A stretch of DNA of 56,318 nucleotides from Diphasiastrum complanatum (GCA_029204225.1 CM055106.1:23522801-23579118); one strand, 5' to 3'; counted from the stretch's first letter, positions 31,090-45,592 are shown. Numbers and translations: made by a program. The notes: a model not told the origin generated them from the sequence alone.

Positions 31090-31998
31090 CCAATGAAAAT
31101 GCATTTATTCGACCTTTGGTCCAATTTCTTCCTAAGCTGCTTAGGAACATGAACAAGACATATACAAACAAAGAATTTTAGATGGGTGACACTAGGTTTG
31201 TGTCCATGCCATACTTGATAAGAAGTTTTATTATTGACTACTTTTGTGCTGGATCTGTTCTGTAGATAACAGGTTGTGGCAATGGCTTCTGCCTAGAACT
31301 TCGAAGGTAAATTGGATTGATATAGCATAGATCCGGGTGAATCAAGTAGCATTCGATTGTTCCTTTTTGCAATTCTGTTTTGCTAAGGTGAATAGGAAGT
31401 TGCAAATTGTCTTCGAATGCCATGTTTGACCAGATAGTCGGACATCTCATTCGAGATGTATTCACCACCACCATCACTTTGGAGTGCTTTCACCTTTCTA
31501 GATGTTTGGGTTTCAGCCATGGCTTTGAATCTCTTGAAGCATTCAAAAGCCTCAAATATATGCTTTATAAACATGACTGTCAACCATCTCGAGTAGTCAT
31601 CTATAAAGGTGATAAAATAAAGTGCATTTCCTAAGAATGGAGTTGGCATTGGATTGTAGAGATCACTATGCACAAGATCTAACACATGCTCTGTCTTGAT
31701 GGAATGTGTTTTGGGGAATATGCTTCTTGGATGTTTGCCATAAATGCAAGGCTCTGATTTCCTATCTAATGAAAGAGGAAAATTCAATCCATCAACTAAA
31801 TTGTTACAACACATGTAAGAAAGAGATCTTGTATTAGCATGTCCGAATCAACCATGCCTTAGTGATGCTTCCCAACTCAAGTGCAAGTGGTTAAAGTAGC
31901 ATCTTTGTCGAAGATTGTACACTGTTCAGAAGAAAAGATAACAACATAGCCCTTATTAGTTATCTTTGAAATCGATAGGAGATTTTTATTGAAAATAA
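31090..31998 (-). pseudogene. Copia pre-integrase and integrase core
   Basis: On minus from 31998: NLLSISKITNKGYVVIFSSE, a damaged zinc motif, then LDLVHSDLYNPMP (first Asp), FIDDYSRWLTVMF, VKALQSDGGGEYIS (second Asp) and, after a shift, QKGTIECYL at the Glu position. The core from 31814 to 31383 is one open 143-codon frame. The part after the Glu is decayed. The element has no gag and no RT attached. Confidence 0.85.
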
Positions 31999-32429
31999 AA
32001 AAGCCATCTATCTTTATTTTTGGGGTTTGATGATTTTGCCATCATGCATGTAGATTTAGAAAGTGAAAAAGTCAAATTTGGCCTATTAGAAACTCGTGCC
32101 ACTACACATGCATAATGTTAAGTTTGCCAAATGTGACATGCAAAGCAAACTTAGACTTGTTTTGGCACGTGCATGGACATTTTTCATTTGTATTCTAGAA
32201 ACTGACATATGTAGAAAGTAGGTAGATGAAGTTGCATTTCTCTACATGCAACTTGATAGGTGCCATATTCTACGTAGATACTACTCTTAGAAGTGGAAAA
32301 ATATGATTGGAGGCTTGTGCTATAATGAGCTAGTACCATTTCCTATATATGTATGTGGGATCTTTCACAAATTTTGCTGATGAATCAAGCATTGAAGCTA
32401 TTCTCTATCATTTTTGGATTTCTACTTGT
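31987..32429 (+). repeat. LTR copy A, truncated
   Basis: About nine-tenths identical by eye to the first 440 bp of 36208-36815. Its 3' third is missing: at 32429 it passes straight into copia RT coding sequence. Confidence 0.85.
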
Positions 32430-33690
32430 CAACTATTTCGACACATATTCGCCCATGGTGAAGATGACAAGCATAAGGCTACTCCTTGCATACGCCACAT
32501 AGTACAATATGGAAATTCACCAGATTGACGTGAAAACGGCCTTTCTCCACGGAGATCTAGAGAAGGAAATCTTTATGAAGCAACCTGAAGGCTATGAAGA
32601 CCCTAACAACAGACAATATGTCTGTCGATTGCAGAGATGCATCTATGGTCTAAAACAGGCATCACGGGCCTGGTACAAAAAGCTTGAAGGTCTTCTGAAG
32701 TCTCTAGACTTCAACCCTACTCAACCAGACTGTAATGTCTACATCAAAAGAGTAGGAAAGGATTTTGTGAAATTGACCATTTTCGTGGATGATTTGCTGA
32801 TGATACGAAATCCCTTGATGTTGATAAAAAACACAAAGAGTCAGATTTCTGAAAGCTACAAAATCACAGATCTTGGAGAAGCAACAAAATGCCTAGGGCT
32901 GGAGATCAGAAGAGATCGAACAAATGGCAAAATACACTTGAGTCAGTCAGAATACGCCAGAAAAGTGCTGAAGCAGTACCACATGATGGACTGCAAAGAA
33001 AAAGCCACACCAATGATAGCTGGAGCCAAGCTCACAAAACAAGATTGCCCAAAAATAGAAGAGGAAGAACAGAAGATGGCAGGTATACCCTACTAGAACT
33101 TAATCGAGAGTCTGATGTACTTGACAATTTGTACCAGACTGGATCTAGTCTTCTTTGTTTACGCATTGAGCCAATTCTGTTCCAATTCTAGTCTAGCACA
33201 TTGGTAAATGGCCAAACAAATCCTACAGTATCTGAAGGGTACCTAGAATATTGGATTAACCTAAAGAGCTAGAAACGAGGAGAAAGGATTCAAGCTGCAT
33301 CACTACAGTGATGCAAGCTGGGCGAGCTGCAAGGATGACAGCAGTCCATTACTGGAGGATGTACAATAGGTAGCTCAATCCTCTTGCGAAGCTGAGTATG
33401 TCGCAGCCTCAAAAGTGGCGAATGAGATAGTGTGGTTGCAGATGATGTTGGAGGCAATCGGGATACCACAAGAGGGGCCGAACACGATGATGTTGGATTC
33501 AAGGACGAAGCACATTCCTCTGAACTACCATCACATTCGAGATTTGATCTTGAAAGAAGAGCTCCAGTTCTAGTTCATAAAATCAGAAAGTATGATTGCA
33601 ATCCTCATAAAACCGCTCGACAAGCCACTCTTTACCAAGCAAAAAGAGGCAATTGGATTGAACGAACAAAGTTGCAAGGTTCAAGAGGGA
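32430..33690 (+). pseudogene. Copia reverse transcriptase and RNase H
   Basis: Starts inside RT (YFDTYSPMVKMTSIRLL), then IDVKTAFLHGDLEKE with the first Asp, CIYGLKQASRAWYKKLE, and FVDDLLMI at the YVDD position. 32509-33096 is one open 195-codon frame. After a TAG at 33094 the same frame continues with further stops into RNase H: HHYSDASWASC, SSCEAEYVAASKVANEIVWL, and LIKPLDKPLFTKQKEAIGL. It ends at a purine tract (CAAGAGGGAG) and an LTR at 33692. Gag to integrase are missing. Confidence 0.92.
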
Positions 33691-33691
33691 G

Positions 33692-34458
33692 TGTCAGAAA
33701 TGGTGAACTCCTGCAACTTTGTCGCAACACAAACAAGACACGAAGGTCAAACGAGAACAATTCGCAATAGTCAACGTGTCTTTGACTCGAAGCACGAACG
33801 ATTCGCGAATCAATCATGAATCGTAAACACACATCCAGGACCGCAAAGTGCAAAATGGATGCAAAACAAAAAGAACAAAAACACACGAAGAGAAATCTTA
33901 TGTGCTGCCAGTTGGCAGCTCAACGGGCTTCATGCCCAACTGAAACGAATAGCAACGACGGAGATTAACTAACTAGTTGATAAGCGTTAATTAGTCTTGT
34001 GATTCTACGTTTAGCTATCTTGTAAACTCCATATAGTGGAGGTATAAACAATCCTCTCTGGATCATAACTGTGTAGAAGAGAGAGAGTGAATACAAAGAT
34101 CTGTAAAAAATAGAGAGAGATGTAGCGAATAGTGTAAGAAAGCAAAAATACCATAGTTGTGCATGAAAGTCTACCAACGAGCAGAACACAGCAAAAGTGT
34201 AGAGAGTCATTCCGCCAATGAGCGAGACACTGATGACCTCACTCTAAAACCAATTTGACAATATAGCCGCTCTATTTGGTGTATCTCTTGGCATTGTGCT
34301 GTGTCTCTTGATTGCTGGAATAAAATATGTTCTGTGATGCGTAGTCGAGTGTCTGGGATTCCGTAAGAGCTTCCGCATGAAAAGAAAATTCAAAGATAGA
34401 AAATTGTTTGCGAAATAGAAGAAGGACGAACACAAAACACGTAAAAGCTCCCGCGACA
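33692..34458 (+). repeat. 3' LTR of the copia RT/RNase H fragment
   Basis: 767 bp, ends TGTC...GACA, following the purine tract. An inverted, truncated copy is at 35429-35894. Confidence 0.85.
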
Positions 34459-34479
34459 CAAACAATTCCTTGACAGACT

Positions 34480-34785
34480 GGGAGAGAACTCCAATGAGCC
34501 ACTGCTATTGTTCATGGATAACACATCCGCCATTCATCTGACGAAGGATCCAGTGTTTCATTCCAAAATGAAGCACATTGCTATCAAATATTATCTGATA
34601 AGAGATCTGGTTGAGAAAGACAAGTTGAAGACCGAGTTTGTTCCAATGAAGTAGATGGTGGCTGATATATTTACAAAGCCTCTTAACAAGGCAATTTTTG
34701 AGAAGCAGCGTGCAAGCCTAGGAATAAAAAAAATATCAGCTTTGAGAGGGAGCTGAAGAAACTTTGAGTTTCTATCTTTCAAAGC
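34480..34785 (+). pseudogene. Copia RNase H 3' end, second family
   Basis: LLFMDNTSAIHLTKDPVFHSK, MKHIAIKYYLIRDLVEKDK and MVADIFTKPLNKAIFEKQR are the last RNase H motifs. One in-frame TAG interrupts them. A purine tract (GAGAGGGAG) follows near 34747, but no LTR comes after it. Confidence 0.85.
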
Positions 34786-34839
34786 CTTAGTATTTTTTTT
34801 TGTTTGTTTTTGTTTTTTCTAGGCTGCTGCATTTTTTAC

Positions 34840-35363
34840 TATGTTTTGTTGCACAGTTATCTGGTAGACTTTGTATGAGCATTCTCAGGGGCTGATAGAC
34901 GTCGGTAGAGATTTTATGAAGTACATCAACTGCGGACCTGGTGCTCCTGTTCTGATGCAACGAGTTGAGCGAAGATCGTTTTGATCTTCTCAACGTGCTG
35001 ATCTAACTGGTTGCCATCCCACCGTATGGATTGCAGTTGATTGTGAAAGTGCATGACTGAAGCTGCAGTCCTCACTTCATACTTTTGCTTTAATCTTTCT
35101 CACGCTGCATGGCTGCTTTTGCAGTCTTCAATCTGCATGAGTAAATCTTTATTTATGGATGAAACGATGATCGTCATTGCGCGCTCATCCTTTCTGATCC
35201 ATTTAGCTCTCCTCTGGTCTCCCTCTGGAGGCTGTACCTCTGAGAGCTCAGTCACCGACTAGATGCCTTCGTCCTTCAGGATTATTTTGATTTTGAATTT
35301 CTAGATTCTGTAATTTGCACCATCAAGACTGATTTCTACTCTGGTCTGAATTGTTGTAGCCAT
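34840..35363 (-). pseudogene. Copia gag
   Basis: On minus from the ATG at 35363: MATTIQTRVEISLDGANYRI, a conserved gag start. The frame goes through KDERAMTIIVSSINKDLLMQI, ERLKQKYEVRTAASVM and QLDQHVEKIKTIFAQL. Three in-frame stops (35301-35303, 35259-35261, 35100-35102) sit where Trp is expected. It belongs with the PBS and LTR to its right. Confidence 0.85.
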
Positions 35364-35415
35364 ATTGTGTTTTTTGGAAGAATCACTACTGGGATATCAG
35401 TAGTGATAACTTGTA

Positions 35416-35428
35416 GGCTCTAATAACA
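35416..35428 (-). other. Copia primer-binding site
   Basis: On minus TGTTATTAGAGCC, a mutated form of TGGTATCAGAGCC, between the gag leader and the LTR. Confidence 0.8.
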
Positions 35429-35894
35429 TGTCGTGAAAGCTTTTACGTGTTTTGTGTTCGTCCTCTCTTCTGATTCGTGAACAATTTTCTATCTTTGAAT
35501 TTTCTTTTCGTGCGGAAGTTCTTACGGGATCCCAGACACTCGACTACGCATCACAAAACATGTTTTATTCTAGCAATCAAGAGAGACAGCACAAGGCCAA
35601 GAGATACACGAAATAGAGCGACCATATTGTCAAATTGGTTTTAGAGCGAGATTGTCAGTGTCTCGCTCGTTGGCGAAATGACTCTCTGCTCTTTTGCTGT
35701 GTTTAGCTCATTGGCAGACTTTCATGCACAACTATGGTATTTTTGCTTTCTTATTCTATTTGCTACGTCTCTCTCTGTTTCTTACAGATCTTTGTATTCA
35801 CTATCTCTCTTTTACACAGTTGTGATCCAGAGAGGATTGTTTATACCTCCACTATGTGGAGTTTACAAGATAGCTAAACGTAGAATCACAAGAC
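35429..35894 (-). repeat. Copia 5' LTR, truncated, inverted copy of 33994-34458
   Basis: About 466 bp. Begins (plus) TGTCGTGAAAG at the PBS. The part corresponding to 33692-33993 is missing at 35894, where RNase H coding sequence of another element begins. Confidence 0.87.
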
Positions 35895-36200
35895 CTACTT
35901 TTGAAGCTAAAGACTGTGATCAAGGAAGATGATCTACCAATGATCAAGTGTGATAATATTTCAGCACAAGCCCTTGCCAACAATCCAATATTCCATGCAA
36001 GGAGCAAGCACATCGAAGTTGCACACCATTTTGTGAGAGAGAAGCTCATTGGAGGAGAGATCTATTTGGAACATATTGACCCATCATCATGTATTGCCGA
36101 TCTACTCACCAGACCTTTGAGCAAAAGTTCCTTCATAAAGCATAGGTCCAACCGTGGATTAATTTCAAGATCAATGTTCAAGTCAATAGATAACTTTTTA
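35895..36200 (+). pseudogene. Copia RNase H 3' end of the LTR-B element
   Basis: LPMIKCDNISAQALANNPIFHAR, KHIEVAHHFVREKL and CIADLLTRPLSKSSF keep the RNase H Asp and the TKxIE/H-F-V-R-E motifs. It ends in a purine tract TAGGAGGAG just before the LTR. Everything upstream is missing. Confidence 0.9.
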
Positions 36201-36207
36201 GGAGGAG

Positions 36208-36815
36208 TGTTGAAAATCCAAAAGCCATCTATCTTGACTTTTGGGGTTTGGTGAATTTTCTAACATGCATGTAGATTTAGAAAGTGAAAAAGTCAAATTT
36301 GGCCTAATAGAAACTTGAGCCACTACACATGCATAATGTTAAGTTAATGTGACATGCAAAGCAAACTTAGACTTGTTTTGGCACATGCATGAACATTTGT
36401 CATTTGCATTCTAGAAAGTGACACATGTAGATGAAGTTGCATTTCTCTACATACAACTTGGTAGGTGTCATATTTTAGGTAGATACTACTCTTAGAAGTG
36501 AAAAAATATGATTGGAGGCTTGTGCTACAACGAGCTACTACCATTTCCTATATATGTATGTGGTATCTCTCACAAATTTTGATGATAAATCAAAGATTGA
36601 AGCTATTCTCTAGTATTTTGGGATTTCTACTTGTAAGCTTGAATTGTTCATTCTCTCTCTAACTCAAAGAGAAGCTTTTTGCCCAAACATTAAATTCTTT
36701 TGTACTTTCTCCACACATGTGATCTTTTGATTATTAGCATTCTAGATTGCGATTTAGCCATAGAATTCAAAAATAGATTGTGATTTTCACTCTTCAATTG
36801 TTTTATGTGCTAACA
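36208..36815 (+). repeat. LTR copy B (3' LTR), TGTTGAAAA...CTAACA
   Basis: 608 bp from the purine tract to a CTAACA that matches TGTT in inverted form. The first 440 bp repeat at 31987-32429. Confidence 0.75.
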
Positions 36816-36834
36816 CAAAGCTTAGTAAGATCTT

Positions 36835-37285
36835 TCACACATTGAAAGTACATCCCACATGTGAACTTGCTGAAAATTTCACAATTTTTAACTGAAATAC
36901 ATGAAGGACATTCGAAACAAAAATGAAAAATGAATTTTTGAATATGACCTTGACTATTCTTTTGTCTTTTATGTGGATGGTGCTAGAGTCTCCGAGATAG
37001 ATGTATTCATCTCTAGTATAAGCGACATATTCCATAAACCATTCTCTTCGAGAAGTCATATGTTGGGTAGTGCCATTGTTGAGATACTAGTTGTTGTAAT
37101 CTATATGATTATTTTTCAAAGCCATTAACAGTTCTGATGGTTTGTCATCATCAAGGATTTGGTCCTTGAATTCTACTGCATTGGTAGAGTTCGAATGTTG
37201 GTGTTGTTGTTTCTTCGTCTCATTGTAGATTCAAATGCAACAATCTTTGATGTCGTGGTTCACCCTTTTACAGTATCTGCAAAAG
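36835..37285 (-). pseudogene. Copia zinc knuckle and protease region
   Basis: On minus, YCKRVNHDIKDC (CCHC) lies near 37275-37235. The protease region MTSRREWFMEYVAY and YIYLGDSSTIHI continues to VLHVFQLKIVKFSAS. Stops separate the two. The canonical DSGA(T/S) cannot be read, only an M-T-S downstream of it. Confidence 0.72.
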
Positions 37286-37332
37286 AGTTATCATTTGGAT
37301 CCACTACTCTCTGATTGAGGTTGAGGCTTCTG

Positions 37333-37980
37333 CTATTGTTGTTTCCACATTTGATTCTTGCCTTTGAAATTATCTTTCTTCTTGGTATATAATACTATAG
37401 ATTTATCCTTGATGGATAGATCGTTAGTCTGTCTCCACATTTCTTCTTGGGAAAGAAAACCGATGACCTTTTGAAGAGTCAAATCGGGTTGAGTGGAGAT
37501 CATTACAACAAAGTGCTCATAGGACTTTGGCAAAGAAGAAGGTAAGGTCATTACAACATTATTATTCTGAATAGCACATTCCTACAACTGACAATTGATC
37601 TAACAAAGATTTAAAGCTATTGATGTGGGTAGTGATGGCTATTGAAACAAACATTTTGAGAGTAAAGAACTTCTTCATAAGGTGTAATCTAGTGGTCACA
37701 TCTTGAGTCTCATAGAGATATGACAACAAATCTAATGCTTCCTTAGAGGACTTGCAAGTGGTGATGTCGGATATCTGGAAATCAGCCAGATTCAATGTGA
37801 TTAATGCTAGGGCCTTTTGATCCTTGATCTTCCATGCCTTAGCTAATTCATAATCACCCTCTTTTGGTTTTGGGTCAGAACCGTTTACAACATCCCAAAG
37901 ATCTCTATCTATAAGCATCATCCTAAGTTTCAACTTCCAGAAGAATGTCGATTCAACCTTAGGAACCAAACAATCCACTG
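37333..37980 (-). pseudogene. Copia gag
   Basis: Opens with a 138-codon frame: FFWKLKLRMMLIDRDLWDVV and KAWKIKDQKALALITLNL are gag N-terminal motifs. A shift near 37560 leads into LPSSLPKSYEHFVVMISTQ and VIGFLSQEEMWRQ. No PBS or LTR is visible on the 5' side; plus-strand gypsy sequence begins directly. Confidence 0.82.
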
Positions 37981-37989
37981 ACCATTACC

Positions 37990-40620
37990 AAATCTCGCAC
38001 TGTTGGCACAACACCAAGGTGCCTTACCCCAACCACTGCCTAGATTGGCATTACCTCCCATTCCCCCTAGAATCCAAGGCCTAGTACTGAAAAATATGCA
38101 ACCAACTGCTCATCAGTTGTGCTCAACAGCTGAACATGGTCGAACTGATCGAACAACCCTACTACCTTGGGGAGGAAGCACATGACTCTGTCCCAGTGCA
38201 TTTCATAGACTGAGAGAATGGCGACTTAGTGCCTAGTTATGCCAACCAACTTAGAGGTACTGGATTTAGATATCCCGTCAAGTGTTAATGCGGAGAGAAC
38301 CATAGAATTGTCGAGTGCCCTAACAAGCCACAAGGCAATTTTGTACCTTTATGTCATGATTGCGGGTACAAACACCCATATCTCATGTCTCCAATGAGAA
38401 AGGAGAAACAAGGAGAGGTCTCTGCCCCATTACACCTGATAAATGTGGTAAGAGAGCCCAAGGCATCTATGATGTCTATATTCATCCAGACTAGAGCCTA
38501 GAAATGAAAAGAGAATGAGTCATCCACCACTACCGATCCTGCTAGTGGATCATCTAGTTTCTGATATGTAGGTGAACACTCGAATCCCACTGTTGAACAA
38601 GGTAACTTTAGACGCATGAAGGAGTGGGTGAAAGAAGCCCAAGACCTAGTTCAGGCTAGAGAAACAGCCCAAGAGCCAGACCAACGTCAGCCTAAACACG
38701 AGAATGATAAATGACCTACCGTTTTTCCTTACTCCCTAGTAAATCTGAGGTTACTGTAGTTCATAAGTGAAACTGGACAGAATTCAAATGAGCATTCTAG
38801 TTTCAAAGTCCCTTTCCATAGTAATAAAGAGGAAAAAGACCACATCACTGTCCTTGCTGATCTATTGAGAAGTGATGTCAGAATGCCCTTAGGCATCTTA
38901 TTCAAAACACATCCGACCCTCTACGAAGGACTGAAGACTTACATAGCCGAACCAAGTAGTGAGAAACCTAAAGCGCGCCCAACCAATTTGGTGCCGGATG
39001 TAGAGGTAGATGGATCGCAACCAGTCCACCAAGTAGAGATAGGTTGGGAGAAAGATGCCAAACACATAACGATTCCAATCACGCATCGAGGATTTCGACA
39101 AGAGTCGGCCATAGTCGACAGAGAATCAGGAGTGAACATAATTTTGTCCATGCTTATCACGAATGGGGTCTTACTCATATGGTAAGTGCTCCTTTTATGA
39201 TCCAACTAGCTAACCAGTCTAGTGTAAAGCCATTAGGCATAGCCAATGAAGTGCATGTTCTGCACTAGACTTTATAGTCTTGGACTTGCTTGATTCTCCC
39301 CAATCTTATAGTGTCCTACTTGGTAGATAGTGGCTTAGAGCATCACAAGCTCTTTACGATTGGGGACATAACCGTACCATGCTACAAAATTGTGAATCCA
39401 TAGTCAAGATCGACCTTGGTACCTGGATTACAGAACCTACCTATCAAAGAGCCATGATTTCCAGCTCTGTCACTACTATCCATTCTGACAAGGAGTCAAA
39501 TGACGGACGTCGTTGGAGGAGAATTATGATACATGATGATTCATAAGCGAATGTAGTAAACTGGACTGAAGCCTTAGCTATGGTGGACTGTTTTCAGTTT
39601 GATGTCTCATCAGCTGAGCAATCACCAAAGCGAAGGTTCACCGTAGATCCATTTTCTGATGAAGACGACATTCCATTCAAGCAAGTAGCACAACCAACGA
39701 AGAAATCTAGTGAAGGCCATCAAGACTCTGTATCACTATTTATGATGAGCCTTGAGGATATACCCCAAGAGCCACTACAAGAGATCTATAGTGAGAAGAA
39801 AATAGAGGTTCTTTAGGTGTTCACACTAGAAGAAGGTTGAGAGTACGAGGGCAAAGATTTAATCCGAACTTGTGCCAAAATCCCAAATTACTAGATCCAC
39901 AAAAGCCTCTAGCGAACGAAGATCTCATCAAAATAGCAGATTCTCACAAGGCAATGCAGTAGTAGGCCGAATGGACACGGTAACTAATCCACGATGCGGT
40001 CCGATAACCATTAACGATCTCTTACAAGAATGCTTAGATTGAGACCTAAATGAGGATGAAGCTCTTTATAAGCTTGAAGTCTCATTATTGAATAATAGCA
40101 TAAAGATGGTGAAAGATTCGTCCCCGGATCCACAATCAAAGTCACCAATGGATGCCAAGGAAAAATAGCCGATCACTTTGGATCCCCCATCTGGAGGCTC
40201 TCCAAAAGAGAAAGCTCCAATTGCCTTTGTTGATCTGGAATGAAGCCATCAAGGAGCCTCAAGAAACTTGACTGAGCTTTGAAAAAAATGGGAATCAACA
40301 ATCAGCCAACCACCAGCCCACTACGAGAATGTAAGCCCCTATATAAGGCCAAGACCGCTGAGTAGAAGGCTAAGAGCGATAAAAGAAGAATCAAGACCGA
40401 GTTGTTGACTGCCGACCAGGAACTACATGATAAAATTTGCCATGATGTTGTAGAAGAACCTAAGCCTACACATGACATGCCATAGTACGTCTAGGATTAC
40501 GAGATGGATGAAGTGGTAGTGGTCATTATCATGTTGTACCAGCATAGAATTGCTAGATTTGTGTAGTATTTATTCGTTCCCCAAGGAGATAGCACTTAAA
40601 AGCTCTTCAATTGGTACATT
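37990..40620 (+). pseudogene. Ty3/gypsy gag end, protease and linker to RT
   Basis: A paired Cys motif (CGENHRIVEC, then LCHDCGYKHP) near 38288-38380 is the gag zinc-binding region. DLLRSDVRMPLGILFKTHPTL and HITIPITHRGF precede the protease AIVDRESGVNI (families have DGGSGVNI; Gly altered), then MIQLANQSSVKPLGI in a shifted frame. The part 39474-40400 is collinear with the gypsy body on minus at 22133-23085. RHRIARFV-like QHRIARFV near 40545 may be the entry to RT, which is not found beyond. There are many stops. Non-functional. Confidence 0.75.
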
Positions 40621-40919
40621 CCTGACTTATTTCAAATGAAATGGAGTCATGTGTTAATTTGGTTGTCAACAGACATTTAATAAGTAATCAGCATTACTTT
40701 TGTTGTGGGTGTGATGATGGTGACAATTCAGAACAACAATCTTCCTCTATCAAACCGAATAAAAAGCGTTCTACAAATGAGATGGTATCAGAGTTGCACA
40801 AATGAACTACACTCTGGCTGATTAAGCTGTCAGCAGGAATGTGTGTCAGTAGTGCAGAAAACAGAGATTAGAGAAAATAACCTTGGACGCTCTATTCACT
40901 TCTTCAATCTCACATATAC

Positions 40920-42238
<1,319 letters not shown>

Positions 42239-43515
42239 TCAAATAATCAACACGCCATTGTAATTCGATATTAACATGGCAAAGACTCCACTTCCTTGAA
42301 AGCGTTCTGCACATACCTTCAACTGATTCCTCTTCGGTCCTTTTACCTTAGGCTGCACTTCTGCAATGTCCTGTCTTTGGATGTCTGCAGCGAGCTTCTG
42401 GTCTTGGAGCTGGTGTTTGAGGTATGCTACCTCCTTTTGTAGGTTAGAGATTTTGATGTAGGCTTCAGCATACTCTAGGTGATCTGCCACCCCTATACAA
42501 TTCTGCGTTGCCTGCAACTCCTTTGATAGACTCTCGATCTTTTCTAGGGCCTATAGATATTCATCATGCACATCTGGCCCGAAGCAGATGGTAGTCTCAG
42601 AGGATAATTCCTTCAGATCGGCGAGTTCTTCTTCAACTAGCATCATATATCGTTTTCGATCGAAACAAGGAATTTGACTCAAAAATTCTCGAGCAATTAG
42701 TCCTGAAGAGACTGCAGCTTCAAAGGATCAATTTGGATTGATCCAGAACTGCTGCATAAATGCAAGACAGATTCTGTCCTTATTCTTCTCGTAGTCTCTG
42801 CTTGAAGAGTGGTCTACGGAGTAGTCTTTTCTACCTTGACCTTATTGAGCTCAGGATTTAAAGAATCAAAATTTTTCTGCAATTCTATAGATTTGGCCAC
42901 CTGAAGTGCCTTATTGTTGTCTTGGAAAGACTGGGCTTCCTACGTTGATTATTGAAGCATGTGGCCCAAAGAGCGATTGCGCTCGGTTAACAGTGTGTTG
43001 TCTTCCTCCAGAGATGCAATTTTCTTAGCCAACATTTTAATGTTGCTGGTCATCTCGTCCATATGTTGGAACAACTACATCATACTATCTTGGATGTGCA
43101 GGTCATAAGCATGGAGTTTACCAACAATTTCTCTGGCACCCAAGGAAAACAGATGGTACCACATGTATAGGTTTTCTTTGTCATCCTCATCCGTGTCTGT
43201 GGCTTTTTCATCAACCCCTTTGCCTTTGTCTTGCATCTAGGTGTCGGAGATAGTGTCTTCGTCATCCGTGGATGCAAGGCTCTTTGGCTTCTGAAAAGAC
43301 CCATCCGTGATAGGGACAATTGCCAAAGTGTCGGCTGCAGCAGAGGGATCAGGTATAATCTGCCCAACAACATCCGAAACAGAGTCCTTCTGGACTGCTG
43401 TTGTGTCGAGTTCCATAGTTGCAGTAGCTGCTGACTGGTCTTGTGGAATAGAGGTGCTGGGAGACCACGCATAATCTGCATGCACAATACCCTAGCTTTG
43501 CCATCGCGAATGATG
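42239..43515 (-). pseudogene. Coiled-coil protein gene with many nonsense codons
   Basis: On minus from about 43515 one frame reads DYAWSPSTSIPQDQS, a Ser/Asp-rich region, GKGVDEKATDTDEDDKENLYMWYHL, LGAREIVGKLHAYDLHIQ, then long heptad-like helices (MTSNIKMLAKKIASLEED, NNKALQVAKSIELQKN). After a shift near 42780 another frame continues: REFLSQIPCFDRKRYMMLV, EKIESLSKELQATQNC, ISNLQKEVAYLKHQLQDQK, to a stop at 42239. In-frame stops are at 43237, 43075, 42949, 42940, 42814, 42728 and 42551. Except for the TGA at 42728 each is TAG or TAA at an apparent Gln codon. The family is unknown; transposon-associated plant coiled-coil proteins look similar in build. Confidence 0.6.
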
Positions 43516-43689
43516 TTACCTGAGGGGGGAAGGGATGTTACAACTTTTACTCCCTGTCCCAGTTGTTTACTATTTTTAATTATAGATGTACTTCTTGTAA
43601 ATACAGAAATGGCTAAGTCACTGGCTCGTGGTGACCTTTGTAACAGAAATGTAAATAAAGTTGTTGATTAAGTTTTTGAGCCTCAGAGT

Positions 43690-44970
<1,281 letters not shown>

Positions 44971-45009
44971 TTGTTGGGTTTCTATCCTCTCCATCCCTAT
45001 CTCTCTCCT

Positions 45010-45592
45010 AATCTAGATCCTTTTTCTAATTGTTGGTAATACTTGTACAGTGGCAAACTTTGTAGAAATACACTTGTTTCCTAACAGTCTACAGAAATAC
45101 AAAAGAATCGGAGACAGTGTCCTGACGACTCAGCCGACATATCAGAAAAACCTGACTTGGCCGACAGATCAGAGAAGCTCGACTTGGTCGACATATTGGG
45201 GAGTCCGACCTGTCGACTCAGCCAACATATCGATTTACCCGACGTGTCTGACTTATCGACATATCAACTCCAAAAGTCGATGTCAAGATCAATCGTTGGC
45301 TCAACAGTACTTTCATCACGATTGGACAAAATCTCCAGATATTGTCCGAGGCCAACTCCCAACAGCACGTAGTGCCTTAATCCTAATTGTAAAGTACAGA
45401 TTAACTATTCTTTTAATCAATTAGCCATGTGTATATATACATCAGTTGCTTCAGTTAAGCTCCACAAACATTGAACATCCAAGCACAACTGTTTTGTTCT
45501 TTCTCTCTGTTCTTACACAGTATCGTCTTAGGAAGAACGTGACTCTGTTTGCATTTACATTGTACTTTCTACGCGACTAAATAATCAACGGG
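45010..45592 (+). repeat. LTR-like region with tandem GAC/GTCGAC repeats
   Basis: 45122-45270 contains about five degenerate 27-33-bp units based on 'GACT(C/T)(A/G)GCCGACA(T/G)ATC'. A TATATATAC box lies at 45432, about 160 bases later. ORFs across the tandem units read as short repeats but have no known motif. No PBS was found. Confidence 0.5.

Noticed and set aside
45050-45424. 124-codon ORF
   Set aside because: It translates the degenerate tandem repeats of an LTR-like region; another frame is open as well.
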